Part shown: in pieces, positions 23,159 to 31,535 of the stretch
Layout: each line of letters opens with the position of its first letter
How positions within the stretch are numbered: position 1 is the first letter of the stretch
DNA from: Geobacteraceae bacterium GWC2_53_11
GTDB lineage: Bacteria; Desulfobacterota; Desulfuromonadia; Geobacterales; Pseudopelobacteraceae
Assembly: GCA_001802645.1 (NCBI GenBank)
Contig: MGZJ01000063.1
Location: 8,482 to 53,905 of the forward strand
Length of the DNA stretch: 45,424 nucleotides
Direction of reading: 5' to 3'
Program-made: the position numbers and the translations under genes
The notes under the pieces: model-generated
What the model was told of the DNA's origin: nothing
The model's input: only the letters and a program-made list of their open reading frames with translations
Databases searched by the model: none

Positions 23159-24148
23159 CTACTTGTTATGGCACATCTGGCACAGGCTCATACGGTCTTC
23201 GGCGTTGTTCGTGAAGAAATAGCGGACATCGCCGCCATGGGGGGCGTGGCAGGAAATGCAGCTCATCTGCCTGCCGCTCCCTTTTTTGGCAGGATCATTC
23301 TTACCGCTTAATGGATGCCCTTCACCTGTTGTAGTCCGGACCACATGTTTCTGAGTGCGGATATTGCCGTGACATGACAGACATAGTTCATTAACCGGCT
23401 TCAGCAACTGCGCTTCGTTCTGGCTGCCGTGCGGGTCGTGACAAGCATCACACATACCTGCCTCGACCGGGCCATGGACAAATTTTTTCTTCTTGATCTG
23501 AACCGGCATATCCGAATGACACTCGAAGCAGAGCGCGGCACCCCGTTTGGGAACGGCATGCTTGGGGGTTCCCTTGCTGGCATGACAATACCCGCATGAA
23601 TAGGTGCCCGCCGGGCCATGCACATATTTCACCGTCAGCATTTTTTTGTGGCAGACATAACAGGGATTATTCTTTTCCACACTGCTGTTCATTTGTGCCG
23701 GAGTCGGGTTCATGACATGACAAGACTGACAATAACGCTCCTTCTCGGGACGATGCAGCGTAATGGCGGAATACTCGGGGGGAACCTTTTGGCTGCCATC
23801 TTCCGGAGCATAAAAAACCGAAAAAGCGGAAGATTCAATTTTCTGGCCGCCGTTAAACAGGTCAACTTCCAGTTTGTTTACGCCCTGATCCCAAAGCGAT
23901 TGAGCAATAAACATATCCTGAAAAAGCTTGCGGTAGTCCGGCGAACCGACATCGACCGGGTCACCGGCGAGACCGTTGTGAGTAATGCGAAGGGATGTAA
24001 CCTCGATTTGATTAAGCTTGAAGATCAGGTGCCCGGAAGAAGTAACCGCAGAGTTTTGAGAGGGATAAATAAATTCTATCGCGCCCCATGCAGCGGGCGC
24101 GTACGTGAGCACAACGACTGAAATAATTGTCAATAACATCTTCAGCAT
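23159..24148 (-). CDS. Octaheme c-type cytochrome with N-terminal Ig-like domain
   Basis: 329 residues, signal peptide cut after PAAWG (22). Residues about 23-115 form a beta-sandwich-like region without hemes (IEFIYPSQNSAVTSSGHLIFKL). Eight CxxCH follow: CQSCH, CYVCH, CGYCH, CFECH, CDACH, CLSCH, CISCH and CQMCH, several in the doubled pattern with xxPHG. It is probably a periplasmic electron carrier that passes electrons from the inner membrane to the outer-membrane or filament partners. An AGGAGAG ribosome site is present, and it follows the larger cytochrome gene by 9 bases in the ResB-CcsA operon. Confidence 0.92.
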   Translation of the reverse strand: MLKMLLTIISVVVLTYAPAAWGAIEFIYPSQNSAVTSSGHLIFKLNQIEVTSLRITHNGLAGDPVDVGSPDYRKLFQDMFIAQSLWDQGVNKLEVDLFNGGQKIESSAFSVFYAPEDGSQKVPPEYSAITLHRPEKERYCQSCHVMNPTPAQMNSSVEKNNPCYVCHKKMLTVKYVHGPAGTYSCGYCHASKGTPKHAVPKRGAALCFECHSDMPVQIKKKKFVHGPVEAGMCDACHDPHGSQNEAQLLKPVNELCLSCHGNIRTQKHVVRTTTGEGHPLSGKNDPAKKGSGRQMSCISCHAPHGGDVRYFFTNNAEDRMSLCQMCHNK

Positions 24149-24157
24149 CGTGCTCTC

Positions 24158-25174
24158 CTACGGATTTTGAATCGGATCTATCCGGTTATATGATTTCGGT
24201 TTATGGCATCCAACAACACAGGTGCCGCCAACGTCGGTTTTGGTATAACGGATCGGTATCCGCCAGCGTCCGAATCCGGCAACCTTACTTGATATCAACC
24301 GAGGTTGACTTGAGGCATGCGGGTCGTGGCAGACCTTGCATGAGCGCCCTTTTTCCTTCTTATTAACATGCACATAATGGAGATTGAACATGCCATTGCG
24401 GAATTTGGTGTCCACATCGGTACGCTGGCTGTCGGCCAGGGTATCGGCATGACATCCGAAACAAAGTTCAAAGTTGGACTTGTCAAAAGATTGGTACATT
24501 TCTTCGGGTGCGGAACGCTTCAGCAGGTGGTGCAGCTTCGTACCATGCGGTGCATGACATGCAGAACAGTCGCCGTCGGCCACCGGCGCATGAACCGTTT
24601 TTCCGGTAAACTGGGACTTGTCGTGACAGATCATGCAGAGATTTGCCCCTTCTGCCTTGAGCATATACTTTTGATCAGATTGATGGGGGTCGTGACAACT
24701 GAGACACTTTCCTTCTGCAATCGGCTTGTGGGGAACTACTCTGTCAAGCTTGCTTTTTTCGTGGCAGGTGTAGCAGAGTTCTGCTCCAGCGGCTTTCAGC
24801 TGGAACTTGCTGTCGCTCTGGTGGGGATCATGGCAATCGAGACAGTCACCCGCGGCTACAGGAGGGTGTACATGCTTTTTGGTATCTTTACGTTCGTGGC
24901 ATTCATTACAGAGCCCTGCCTTACCCTTATCGGTAAGAAGAAAAGCTTCTTTTTTAAACTTCGGATGTTTCTGCCCGGAGGGTTTATGGCATGATTGACA
25001 CTCGCCATTCTTTACCGGCAGATGCACAAAAGATTTTTCCGCTTTATGCGGATGACAACCGCAATTCACCGCGCCAGCTGCTTCCGCGGGATCTTGTGCA
25101 ACAAGTGTGATTGCAGCAATTCCCGAGAGAATTGCTGCAATCACGCAGACTATTTTACCGGATGAAAAGTTCAT
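24158..25174 (-). CDS. Multiheme c-type cytochrome, 9 CxxCH plus CX3CH and CXCH
   Basis: 338 residues with an N-terminal signal or anchor helix (about 8-26). Nine canonical sites (CQSCH, CNECH, CLDCH, CYTCH, CLSCH, CMICH, CSACH, CFGCH, CKVCH) come mostly as doubled motifs with DPHQSD-type linkers. Two odd motifs bracket them: CGCH (CXCH) just after the signal and CVVGCH (CX3CH) near the C-terminus. Both were checked on the bases (TGC GGT TGT CAT; TGT GTT GTT GGA TGC CAT). If both carry heme the count is 11. Likely periplasmic. It sits directly behind ccsA, 21 bases away, so a dedicated maturation system is plausible. Confidence 0.92.
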   Translation of the reverse strand: MNFSSGKIVCVIAAILSGIAAITLVAQDPAEAAGAVNCGCHPHKAEKSFVHLPVKNGECQSCHKPSGQKHPKFKKEAFLLTDKGKAGLCNECHERKDTKKHVHPPVAAGDCLDCHDPHQSDSKFQLKAAGAELCYTCHEKSKLDRVVPHKPIAEGKCLSCHDPHQSDQKYMLKAEGANLCMICHDKSQFTGKTVHAPVADGDCSACHAPHGTKLHHLLKRSAPEEMYQSFDKSNFELCFGCHADTLADSQRTDVDTKFRNGMFNLHYVHVNKKEKGRSCKVCHDPHASSQPRLISSKVAGFGRWRIPIRYTKTDVGGTCVVGCHKPKSYNRIDPIQNP

Positions 25175-25195
25175 TCGAACAGTTCCCTTCCCCGA

Positions 25196-26053
25196 CTACT
25201 TTGAACCACCGCCATAGCTGTGCAGACCGGAAAGGAACAGGTTGACGCCGAGATAGCAGAAGATGGTGGCAGCAAAGCCAATGACTGAGAGCCAGGCCGC
25301 ACGCTTGCCAACCCATCCCTTGGTGATTCGGGCATGCAGAAAAGCAGCGTAGACGAACCAGACAATCAAAGACCACGTCTCCTTGGGGTCCCAACTCCAG
25401 TAAGTACCCCAGGCATAATTGGCCCAGGCGGCTCCCGTAATAATTCCAAGAGTCAGAAGCGGGAAACCGATCATAATCGAGCGGTAATTGAGATCATCAA
25501 GAACTTTCAGGGGCGGGAACAGTGATAACAATCCCCCGGCGGAAGCAGATGAGCTGGTGCCTTCAATGGCGGTTTTGATCAGATACATGATTGAAATTCC
25601 GCAGGCGACCGCGAAAGCCGCATAACCGAGAAAGCAGGTAATAACATGATAAAGCAGCCAGTTGCTCTGCAACGCGGGAACAAGCGGCTCGATTCCGGTA
25701 TTCATGCCAAGCTGCGCCCAAGCCATACCGAGAAGTGCAAACGGCACAACAAAAGCTCCGACAATCCGGTATTTGTAGCGAATATCAATGTAGGCAAAGA
25801 GGAGGATGATGGTCCAGGAAAAGAAAACTATTGACTCGTACAGGTTGGACATCGGTGCATGTCCGACCCCCATGTCGTAGGATTCTTTCCAGCGCAGCGC
25901 GATGGCAACGGTCTGGACAGCAAGTCCGGCATAGGCAATGAAGCTGCCGGCAAGACCAAGTGATTTGTTTTTGCTGGCCAGAAAGGCAAAGAATACAAGC
26001 ATGGAGATCAGGTATGTGAAGGTTGTAACGTTAAAAAGCATGGAGCTGGTCAT
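25196..26053 (-). CDS. ccsA: Cytochrome c biogenesis protein CcsA/ResC (heme handling)
   Basis: 285 residues and about eight membrane helices. The WWD domain is present (AWANYAWGTYWSWDPKETWSL), with flanking conserved His in LYHVITCFLG, GHAPMSNLYE and FLHARIT. With ResB it forms the System II heme lyase, which carries heme across the inner membrane and ligates it to CxxCH in apo-cytochromes. It follows resB by 16 bases and has a GGAGG site. Location in front of two multiheme genes suggests a lyase for this locus in addition to any housekeeping copy. Confidence 0.95.
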   Translation of the reverse strand: MTSSMLFNVTTFTYLISMLVFFAFLASKNKSLGLAGSFIAYAGLAVQTVAIALRWKESYDMGVGHAPMSNLYESIVFFSWTIILLFAYIDIRYKYRIVGAFVVPFALLGMAWAQLGMNTGIEPLVPALQSNWLLYHVITCFLGYAAFAVACGISIMYLIKTAIEGTSSSASAGGLLSLFPPLKVLDDLNYRSIMIGFPLLTLGIITGAAWANYAWGTYWSWDPKETWSLIVWFVYAAFLHARITKGWVGKRAAWLSVIGFAATIFCYLGVNLFLSGLHSYGGGSK

Positions 26054-26069
26054 AATGAGATAACCTCCG

Positions 26070-27434
26070 TTAGATTTTTATTTCGTGGAATTTTTCTGAT
26101 AGATCTTCGAACTGCATCTGAAACGCCGCCTGATTTTTACTGGCATTGCCATACATACGGGCATGCCCTTTTGACACGACTACCCAGATCCGTTTATGCG
26201 ACATGAAAAAGGCGACGCCAATACCAATCACCATCAGGGCACACCCCAGCCAGACCACCCAGACTCCTGGATCTTTGGCGACCTGTAAGCCGGTATACTG
26301 TTTGGCACTTGTACCTTCGTAGCCAAAAATCAATGCATCCCCTCGCTGGGCATTCACATCCGGGTAATTTTTAAATGCAATAAATGTCTGCGGTGCTGAA
26401 CCCTTTCGAGTCACTTCAATACGGGCCGCCGGGCCGGAGAACCCTGGTGCAAACGCACGGACTTCCTGCGTCGCCTCCAACAGTTTAAAGGTTGTGCCAT
26501 CCTTCAAGGTAGCCGTAACCCCCTCGCGAACCGCAATTTTTTCAGGTGTCCCGCCACTTCTCGGTGTTACGGTGATGTAATGTTCCCCACCCTCACTGGC
26601 CTGACCGTAGCTTGACTGGTAAAACGTGATGCCTTTGTAGGTCATGGGTTCGTTGACAATAACCTTTACCTGTGAATAACCGGGAACAGGTTTGCCGTTT
26701 TCCAGAACCGTCAAGGTACTCCTGAATTCCTTGGGAGCACCGGTGGCATAGAACTCCACGTTAAACTTCTCGCAGAGGACTTCAAAACCGAGAGGCATAT
26801 TCTGTCCATTTCGACCTTCAAAGGAGTTGACGCTGGTACCCTCGACAATGGTTACGAACCCCTTGTACCCTGCAAGGGAACCGATAATTGCCCCGATGAA
26901 GATAACCAGAATGCTGAAATGGACAACATAGACGCCAAGGCGACACCAGGCTGTTTTCTGCGCAAAAAGATGGTATTCGCCATTGTGCTCGGTAATTACG
27001 GGAGTTGAAAATTCTTTTCCCAGAAATGCTGACAACCGTTCCACCCCTTTTTCGACCGGACCGGAAAACGACAGCTCTTTCTTTAAAGGGAATGAGTTCC
27101 GCAGCCCCTCACCCAGGATGAGGGTCGGCTCGCTGATATACTTGAATACGTGCGGCAGACGTTTGATCGAACAGGAAATAAGATTCAGGCTGAATATATA
27201 CAGCAGGGTTATGAACCACCAGGAGTGGTACATATCAAAAAAACCAAGCTTGGAATATATCTGCAGCTTGGCCGGACTGATCTGGGCAACATACTCGGGC
27301 GGCAATGCTCCCTGTGGAAGAACTGTTCCGATTATCGATGTCAAAGCAAGTGAAATCAGTAAAAAGAGGGTCAACTTAAGTGAGCAGAAAAAATCCCATA
27401 CATTAGTAATAAAGCTTCGATCTGTGGTTGCCAA
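26070..27434 (-). CDS. resB: Cytochrome c biogenesis protein ResB
   Basis: 454 residues. Three N-terminal membrane helices (about 18-40, 68-90 and 168-192) contain the ResB markers FFCSLKLTLFLLISLALTS, IIGTVLPQG and DMYHSWWFITLLYIFSLNLISCS. A long periplasmic domain follows (about 195-390), then a last helix near 400-420. It works with CcsA as the System II cytochrome c synthetase. The start is a TTG at 27434, 6 bases after a GGAG site; no ATG fits. First gene of the minus-strand electron-transfer operon, divergent from a small membrane-protein gene at 27645. Confidence 0.95.
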   Translation of the reverse strand: MATTDRSFITNVWDFFCSLKLTLFLLISLALTSIIGTVLPQGALPPEYVAQISPAKLQIYSKLGFFDMYHSWWFITLLYIFSLNLISCSIKRLPHVFKYISEPTLILGEGLRNSFPLKKELSFSGPVEKGVERLSAFLGKEFSTPVITEHNGEYHLFAQKTAWCRLGVYVVHFSILVIFIGAIIGSLAGYKGFVTIVEGTSVNSFEGRNGQNMPLGFEVLCEKFNVEFYATGAPKEFRSTLTVLENGKPVPGYSQVKVIVNEPMTYKGITFYQSSYGQASEGGEHYITVTPRSGGTPEKIAVREGVTATLKDGTTFKLLEATQEVRAFAPGFSGPAARIEVTRKGSAPQTFIAFKNYPDVNAQRGDALIFGYEGTSAKQYTGLQVAKDPGVWVVWLGCALMVIGIGVAFFMSHKRIWVVVSKGHARMYGNASKNQAAFQMQFEDLSEKFHEIKI

Positions 27435-27644
27435 TGGAATCTCCAGACGGGTATAAAGTGGTTAGCTACCGCACAAAATGTGCTTCATTAACTTTCGAAC
27501 AATACCCCAAAATAGAAAAAAATTGCACCACTTTTTTCACTTCCAGTTCAAACTTTCCCCCAATGTAATCATAGCTTTCAATTTTACCGGCATCGTGTAT
27601 ACTCAAAGTCATACTAACCATTACAGTTTTTTCCGGGGGTGGTT

Positions 27645-27848
27645 ATGCCAGTTATTCTGGAAGCAATTCTGGTATCACTCGGTATGCTTTTCATATTTGC
27701 ACTTGCCTTTCTGGCTCTGTTTCTGCTAGCAATCACCTTGTCGCCGATAGAACGCGGGCTTTCCAAGATGATCTGGGACGCAACAACGCCTAAAAGACCT
27801 GGTACTGTTCCGCAAGGATCTTTCCGCGACTTCAGCCGCAAACATTGA
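27645..27848 (+). CDS. Small membrane protein, unknown
   Basis: 67 residues from the ATG at 27645 (a GTG lies 6 bases earlier). One long hydrophobic helix covers residues about 8-32 (VSLGMLFIFALAFLALFLLAI). A soluble tail with SPIERGLSKMIWDATTPKRP would lie on the cytoplasmic side. A G-rich stretch (GGGGGTGG) just before the ATG may serve as ribosome site. I know no function. It lies between resB (divergent) and gabD, with its own terminator, so it is monocistronic. Confidence 0.6.
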   Translation: MPVILEAILVSLGMLFIFALAFLALFLLAITLSPIERGLSKMIWDATTPKRPGTVPQGSFRDFSRKH

Positions 27849-27873
27849 TCCATCATCGTGCTTCGTTACATTT

Positions 27874-27904
27874 AAAAGGCTTCTCGAATTCGGGTGGCCT
27901 TTTT
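27874..27904 (+). terminator. Intrinsic terminator after small membrane protein
   Basis: AAAAGGC (27874-27880) pairs with GCCTTTT (27897-27903), with partial inner pairing, and runs into T residues. It begins 26 bases after the stop at 27848. The gabD gene starts 32 bases later, so it probably has its own promoter. Confidence 0.65.
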
Positions 27905-27935
27905 CAATACATAGGACTTATAGGGGGAACCAACC

Positions 27936-29390
27936 ATGCTGCCACTTTCCGATCCTACCCTTCTGAAAAATTTCTGTTATCTGGATGGACGCTGGACACC
28001 ATCCGACCTGGGTGAAACGATAACCGTCACCAATCCTGCGACCGGGTTGACGCTTGGCACCGTCCCCAAAATGGGCAGCACCGAAACCCGCCGGGCCATC
28101 ACTGCTGCCGCCTCGGCTCTCCACGGTTGGCGATCAAGAACGGCCAAGGATCGTTCCGGTATTTTGAAGCGGTGGTTCGAATTAATCATGGCCAACCAGG
28201 ATGACCTAGCCATCATAATGACGGCAGAACAGGGCAAGCCTCTGGCCGAGTCGAAGGGAGAAATCGCCTACGCCGCCTCATTTATTGAATGGTTTGCCGA
28301 GGAAGGAAAACGGCTGTACGGAGACACTATCCCCGGCTACACCACGGACAAGCGCATTGTAGTCATAAAAGAGCCAATCGGCGTCTGTGCGGCAATTACC
28401 CCCTGGAACTTCCCCGCGGCAATGATTACCCGCAAGGCCGGTCCGGCCCTGGCGGTCGGCTGCACCATGGTCGTCAAGCCAGCCAGTGCGACTCCCTTCT
28501 CGGCTCTGGCGCTGGCTGAACTCGGCGAGCGCGCCGGAATACCGGCCGGCGTATTCAGCGTCATTACCGGGTCGGCCTCCTCAATAGGCAATGAATTAAC
28601 ATCCAACCCGCTTGTCCGCAAACTCACCTTCACCGGCTCAACCGACATAGGCAAGCAACTGATGGCCCAATGCGCAGGAACCGTGAAAAAGGTTTCCCTG
28701 GAACTGGGAGGCAACGCCCCGTTCATCGTATTCAATGATGCCGACCTCGATGCCGCCGTAGAAGGCGCGATTGCTTCAAAATACCGCAACACCGGCCAGA
28801 CGTGCGTCTGCACCAACCGGATGCTGGTCCAGTCGGGAGTCTACGATACTTTTGTGCAGAAGCTGTCCGAAGCCGTTGCGAAAATGAACGTAGGAAACGG
28901 GTTGGCGGGCGACGTCCAGCAGGGACCGCTCATCAACATGGCTGCCGTTGAAAAGATGGAAGAACATATTGCCGACGCAACGGCAAAAGGTGCAAAAACG
29001 GTCCTTGGCGGAAAGCGGCACCAACTGGGGGGCACATTTTTCGAACCGACGATCATGACCGGTGTAACCTCGGAAATGCTGGTTGCCAAGGAAGAGACCT
29101 TCGGACCGCTTGCCCCCGTATTCAAGTTTGACAGCGATGAAGAAGCGATCCGGATGGCAAATGACACCGAATTCGGCCTGGCCGCATATTTTTACAGTCG
29201 TGATATCAGCCGTGTCTGGAAAACCGCCGAAGCGCTTGAGTACGGCATGGTCGGCATAAACACCGGCCTGATATCAACCGAAGTTGCTCCATTCGGAGGG
29301 GTGAAGGAATCCGGCATCGGACGGGAAGGCTCCAAATACGGGATTGAAGAATTCGTCGAAGTAAAATATCTGTGTCTGGGCGGGATATGA
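27936..29390 (+). CDS. gabD: NAD(P)-dependent succinate-semialdehyde dehydrogenase
   Basis: 484 residues, the normal length for GabD. Aldehyde dehydrogenase residues are in place: Asn158 in TPWNFPAAM, Lys181 in VVKPA, Glu256 in LELGGNAP and catalytic Cys290 in NTGQTCVC. The second Cys (292) is the redox partner seen in SSADH. It oxidises succinate semialdehyde to succinate, feeding the TCA cycle; related semialdehydes such as glutarate semialdehyde are possible. Its stop overlaps the start of the receiver-GGDEF gene (ATGA), so it heads an unusual operon with four signalling genes. Confidence 0.92.
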   Translation: MLPLSDPTLLKNFCYLDGRWTPSDLGETITVTNPATGLTLGTVPKMGSTETRRAITAAASALHGWRSRTAKDRSGILKRWFELIMANQDDLAIIMTAEQGKPLAESKGEIAYAASFIEWFAEEGKRLYGDTIPGYTTDKRIVVIKEPIGVCAAITPWNFPAAMITRKAGPALAVGCTMVVKPASATPFSALALAELGERAGIPAGVFSVITGSASSIGNELTSNPLVRKLTFTGSTDIGKQLMAQCAGTVKKVSLELGGNAPFIVFNDADLDAAVEGAIASKYRNTGQTCVCTNRMLVQSGVYDTFVQKLSEAVAKMNVGNGLAGDVQQGPLINMAAVEKMEEHIADATAKGAKTVLGGKRHQLGGTFFEPTIMTGVTSEMLVAKEETFGPLAPVFKFDSDEEAIRMANDTEFGLAAYFYSRDISRVWKTAEALEYGMVGINTGLISTEVAPFGGVKESGIGREGSKYGIEEFVEVKYLCLGGI

Positions 29391-30337
29391 CCCTTCAGAA
29401 TCCACCAACGCAGATTCTGATCGCCGAAGACGACCCTATTTCGCGGTCGCTCCTGGAGCTGTATCTTGACCAGGAAGGGTATTCGTATGTATCGGCAACG
29501 AACGGGCAGGAAGCGCTTGACCTGTACAACGCAGGCCAGTTTTCGATCGTTATCACCGATTGGCTTATGCCCGAGATGGACGGTACGACCCTCTGCCGTG
29601 CCATTCGCAGCCAGACACGCGACTACTACACATTCCTCATTCTCCTCACCGCCCAGAATTCGCCAAAGGCTCTTGTCGAAGGGCTTGAAGCCGGGGCCGA
29701 TGACTATATCGTCAAGCCGATCAATCGGGCCGAGCTGCGTGTACGACTGAAGGGGTGCCGCCGCATTCTGGATCTGGAGCACTCCCTGAAACAGAGCCTG
29801 GCCGAAATCCGTGAGCTCTCCATCCACGACCCGCTGACCGGGGCCTTTAACCGGGGCTATCTCGATCAGCAACTTGAGCATGAAATCCAGCGCGCCTACC
29901 GATACCGTCATCCGCTGTCTCTTGTCTTATGCGATCTTGATCACTTCAAGCTGGTTAACGACACCTACGGTCACCAGGTCGGCGATACCGTACTGCAACG
30001 ATGCGTCCACAGCATCACCCAATCGATCCGGCACCAGATCGATTGGGTAGCACGCTATGGCGGCGAAGAATTTGTCATCGCGCTACCTGAAACGGATACC
30101 GCCGGATGTTCGGTTGTTGCCGAACGCATGCGGGAGCGAATAGCATTCAGCCCGGATGACGGGAAAAACTCCCCCCTCAAAATTTCAGCCAGCTTCGGCA
30201 CGGTAACACTGGTGCCGGATGCCCAGACACTCAGGACATCTGCTGCTGACCTGATTCAAAGGGCGGACATCTGCCTGTACCGGGCCAAACTTTCCGGGCG
30301 TAACCGCGTAGTTGCCGAAACATCGGCAGAGGGTTGA
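29387..30337 (+). CDS. Response regulator with GGDEF output (PleD/WspR-like)
   Basis: 316 residues from the ATG at 29387, overlapping the gabD stop by 3 bases. The receiver domain (about 8-125) has acidic pocket E14-D15-D16, phospho-acceptor D58 (VITDWLMPEMDG), T88 and K110 (IVKP). The GGDEF domain (about 140-310) has an intact active site GGEEF (225-229) and DLDHFKLVND. The inhibitory RxxD five residues before it reads H216-Q-I-D219, so product inhibition is probably weak or absent. Phosphorylation, perhaps by the hybrid kinase at 31532, would switch on c-di-GMP synthesis. Confidence 0.93.
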   Translation: MTLQNPPTQILIAEDDPISRSLLELYLDQEGYSYVSATNGQEALDLYNAGQFSIVITDWLMPEMDGTTLCRAIRSQTRDYYTFLILLTAQNSPKALVEGLEAGADDYIVKPINRAELRVRLKGCRRILDLEHSLKQSLAEIRELSIHDPLTGAFNRGYLDQQLEHEIQRAYRYRHPLSLVLCDLDHFKLVNDTYGHQVGDTVLQRCVHSITQSIRHQIDWVARYGGEEFVIALPETDTAGCSVVAERMRERIAFSPDDGKNSPLKISASFGTVTLVPDAQTLRTSAADLIQRADICLYRAKLSGRNRVVAETSAEG

Positions 30338-30343
30338 TCTATA

Positions 30344-30679
30344 ATGGCAATTATTCCGATAGATAGACTGGAAGCAGGAATGACCCTGAAATCCGACGTC
30401 TGCGACCGGAGCGGACGAATGCTTCTGCCTGCAGGTGCCGAGTTGGCCGACAAACAGCTCAAGATATTCCGGACATGGGGAGTCACCGAAGCTGACATTC
30501 TGCTCGGTCCTGATGAGGATCTCGCTGAATTGTCCGGTGAAAACGCCACGCTTGATCCGCTCGTGCTGGCTGAAGCCGAGCAGGCGGTGTCACGGATATT
30601 TTGTCTCAACGACCCCCAGCATCCGATGATCCGGGAGCTGATGAGCGTCTGCCTGAAGCGGAGGCTCCATGGCCGCTAA
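30344..30679 (+). CDS. Small DUF3391-like signalling protein
   Basis: 111 residues. IPIDRLEAGMTLKSDVCDRSGRMLLPAGAELADKQLKIFRTWGVTEADI resembles the N-terminal DUF3391 module that precedes HD-GYP phosphodiesterase domains, but here it is free-standing. The remaining part (LVLAEAEQAVSRIFCLNDPQHPMIREL) is helical. It starts 6 bases after the receiver-GGDEF gene and overlaps the HDOD gene by 11 bases, so it is tightly co-translated. It may be a docking partner of the HDOD protein; no catalytic residues are visible. Confidence 0.7.
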   Translation: MAIIPIDRLEAGMTLKSDVCDRSGRMLLPAGAELADKQLKIFRTWGVTEADILLGPDEDLAELSGENATLDPLVLAEAEQAVSRIFCLNDPQHPMIRELMSVCLKRRLHGR

Positions 30680-31535
30680 CACCACCCCGACACTCGATGA
30701 GTTGGTCTCCGACGTTGCCGCGGTGCCGTCTCTGCCGCTTCTCTATTCCCGCCTTGATGAGACCATCAATCATCCGCGCAGCTCAATCGCCGATATAGCC
30801 AAGGTACTCTCCGAGGACCAGGGTCTGGCTGCCCGTATTCTGAAATTGGCAAACAGCCCGCTGTTCGGCTATTTTTCGAAAATCGACACCATTACCCAGG
30901 CGGTAACAATTATCGGCATCCAGCAGGTTCGTGATCTGGCCCTGGCCATTTCCGTCATGGGTCTGTTCAAGGGACTGCCGGAAGATCTCATCACCATGGA
31001 GCGCTTCTGGCGGCACAGCATCGGCGTTGCCCTGGCAGCACGGGTATTGGCAACCAGCCAGCGGGAAACCAACCTGGAGCGTTTTTTTGTTGCCGGCATC
31101 CTGCATGACATCGGACGTCTGGTACTCTTTACCCGGCTTCCCGATCTCTGCCGGAAAATAATTGAGCAGGCCGAAGCAGAACAGATCTGCCGGTATGAAG
31201 TTGAACGTCAGGTGCTTGGTTTTGACCATGCCGACGTTGGCGGTGCCCTGCTCCGCCGCTGGAAACTGCCGATCAGGGTTGCTGAACCGGTCGAATACCA
31301 CCATCGCTGCAATCAGGCCGGACAATTCCCCCGGGAAAGCGCCGTTCTGCATTGTGCCGACCTGCTGGCCCATGCGCTGAATCTTGACGAAAGCGGTGAC
31401 CACACCGCGCCGCCTCTCATCACTGGCAGTTGGGAGCGCCTTGCAATTTCTCCATTCCAGCTTACCCTTATCGTTGAGCAGATTGACAACCAGTTCAATG
31501 ATATTACCCGTGCGCTTCAGGGAGCAGCTTCATGA
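30669..31535 (+). CDS. HDOD-domain signalling protein
   Basis: 288 residues. The HDOD domain spans about 15-215. It opens with [44 protein letters not shown], has [19 protein letters not shown], and contains the HD-like [16 protein letters not shown] proteins are non-enzymatic relatives of HD hydrolases that relay c-di-GMP or two-component signals. The start is an ATG 11 bases inside the previous gene; the stop overlaps the kinase start (ATGA). All five genes from gabD on are thus linked by overlaps or spacings under 10 bases. Confidence 0.9.
   Translation: MAANTTPTLDELVSDVAAVPSLPLLYSRLDETINHPRSSIADIAKVLSEDQGLAARILKLANSPLFGYFSKIDTITQAVTIIGIQQVRDLALAISVMGLFKGLPEDLITMERFWRHSIGVALAARVLATSQRETNLERFFVAGILHDIGRLVLFTRLPDLCRKIIEQAEAEQICRYEVERQVLGFDHADVGGALLRRWKLPIRVAEPVEYHHRCNQAGQFPRESAVLHCADLLAHALNLDESGDHTAPPLITGSWERLAISPFQLTLIVEQIDNQFNDITRALQGAAS

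Noticed and set aside
24368-24994. 208-codon plus-strand frame rich in Cys
   Set aside because: Antisense to the multiheme cytochrome; the Cys pattern is a mirror of heme-motif codons.
30783-31403. 206-codon minus-strand frame
   Set aside because: Antisense to the HDOD gene; no start signal or domain.
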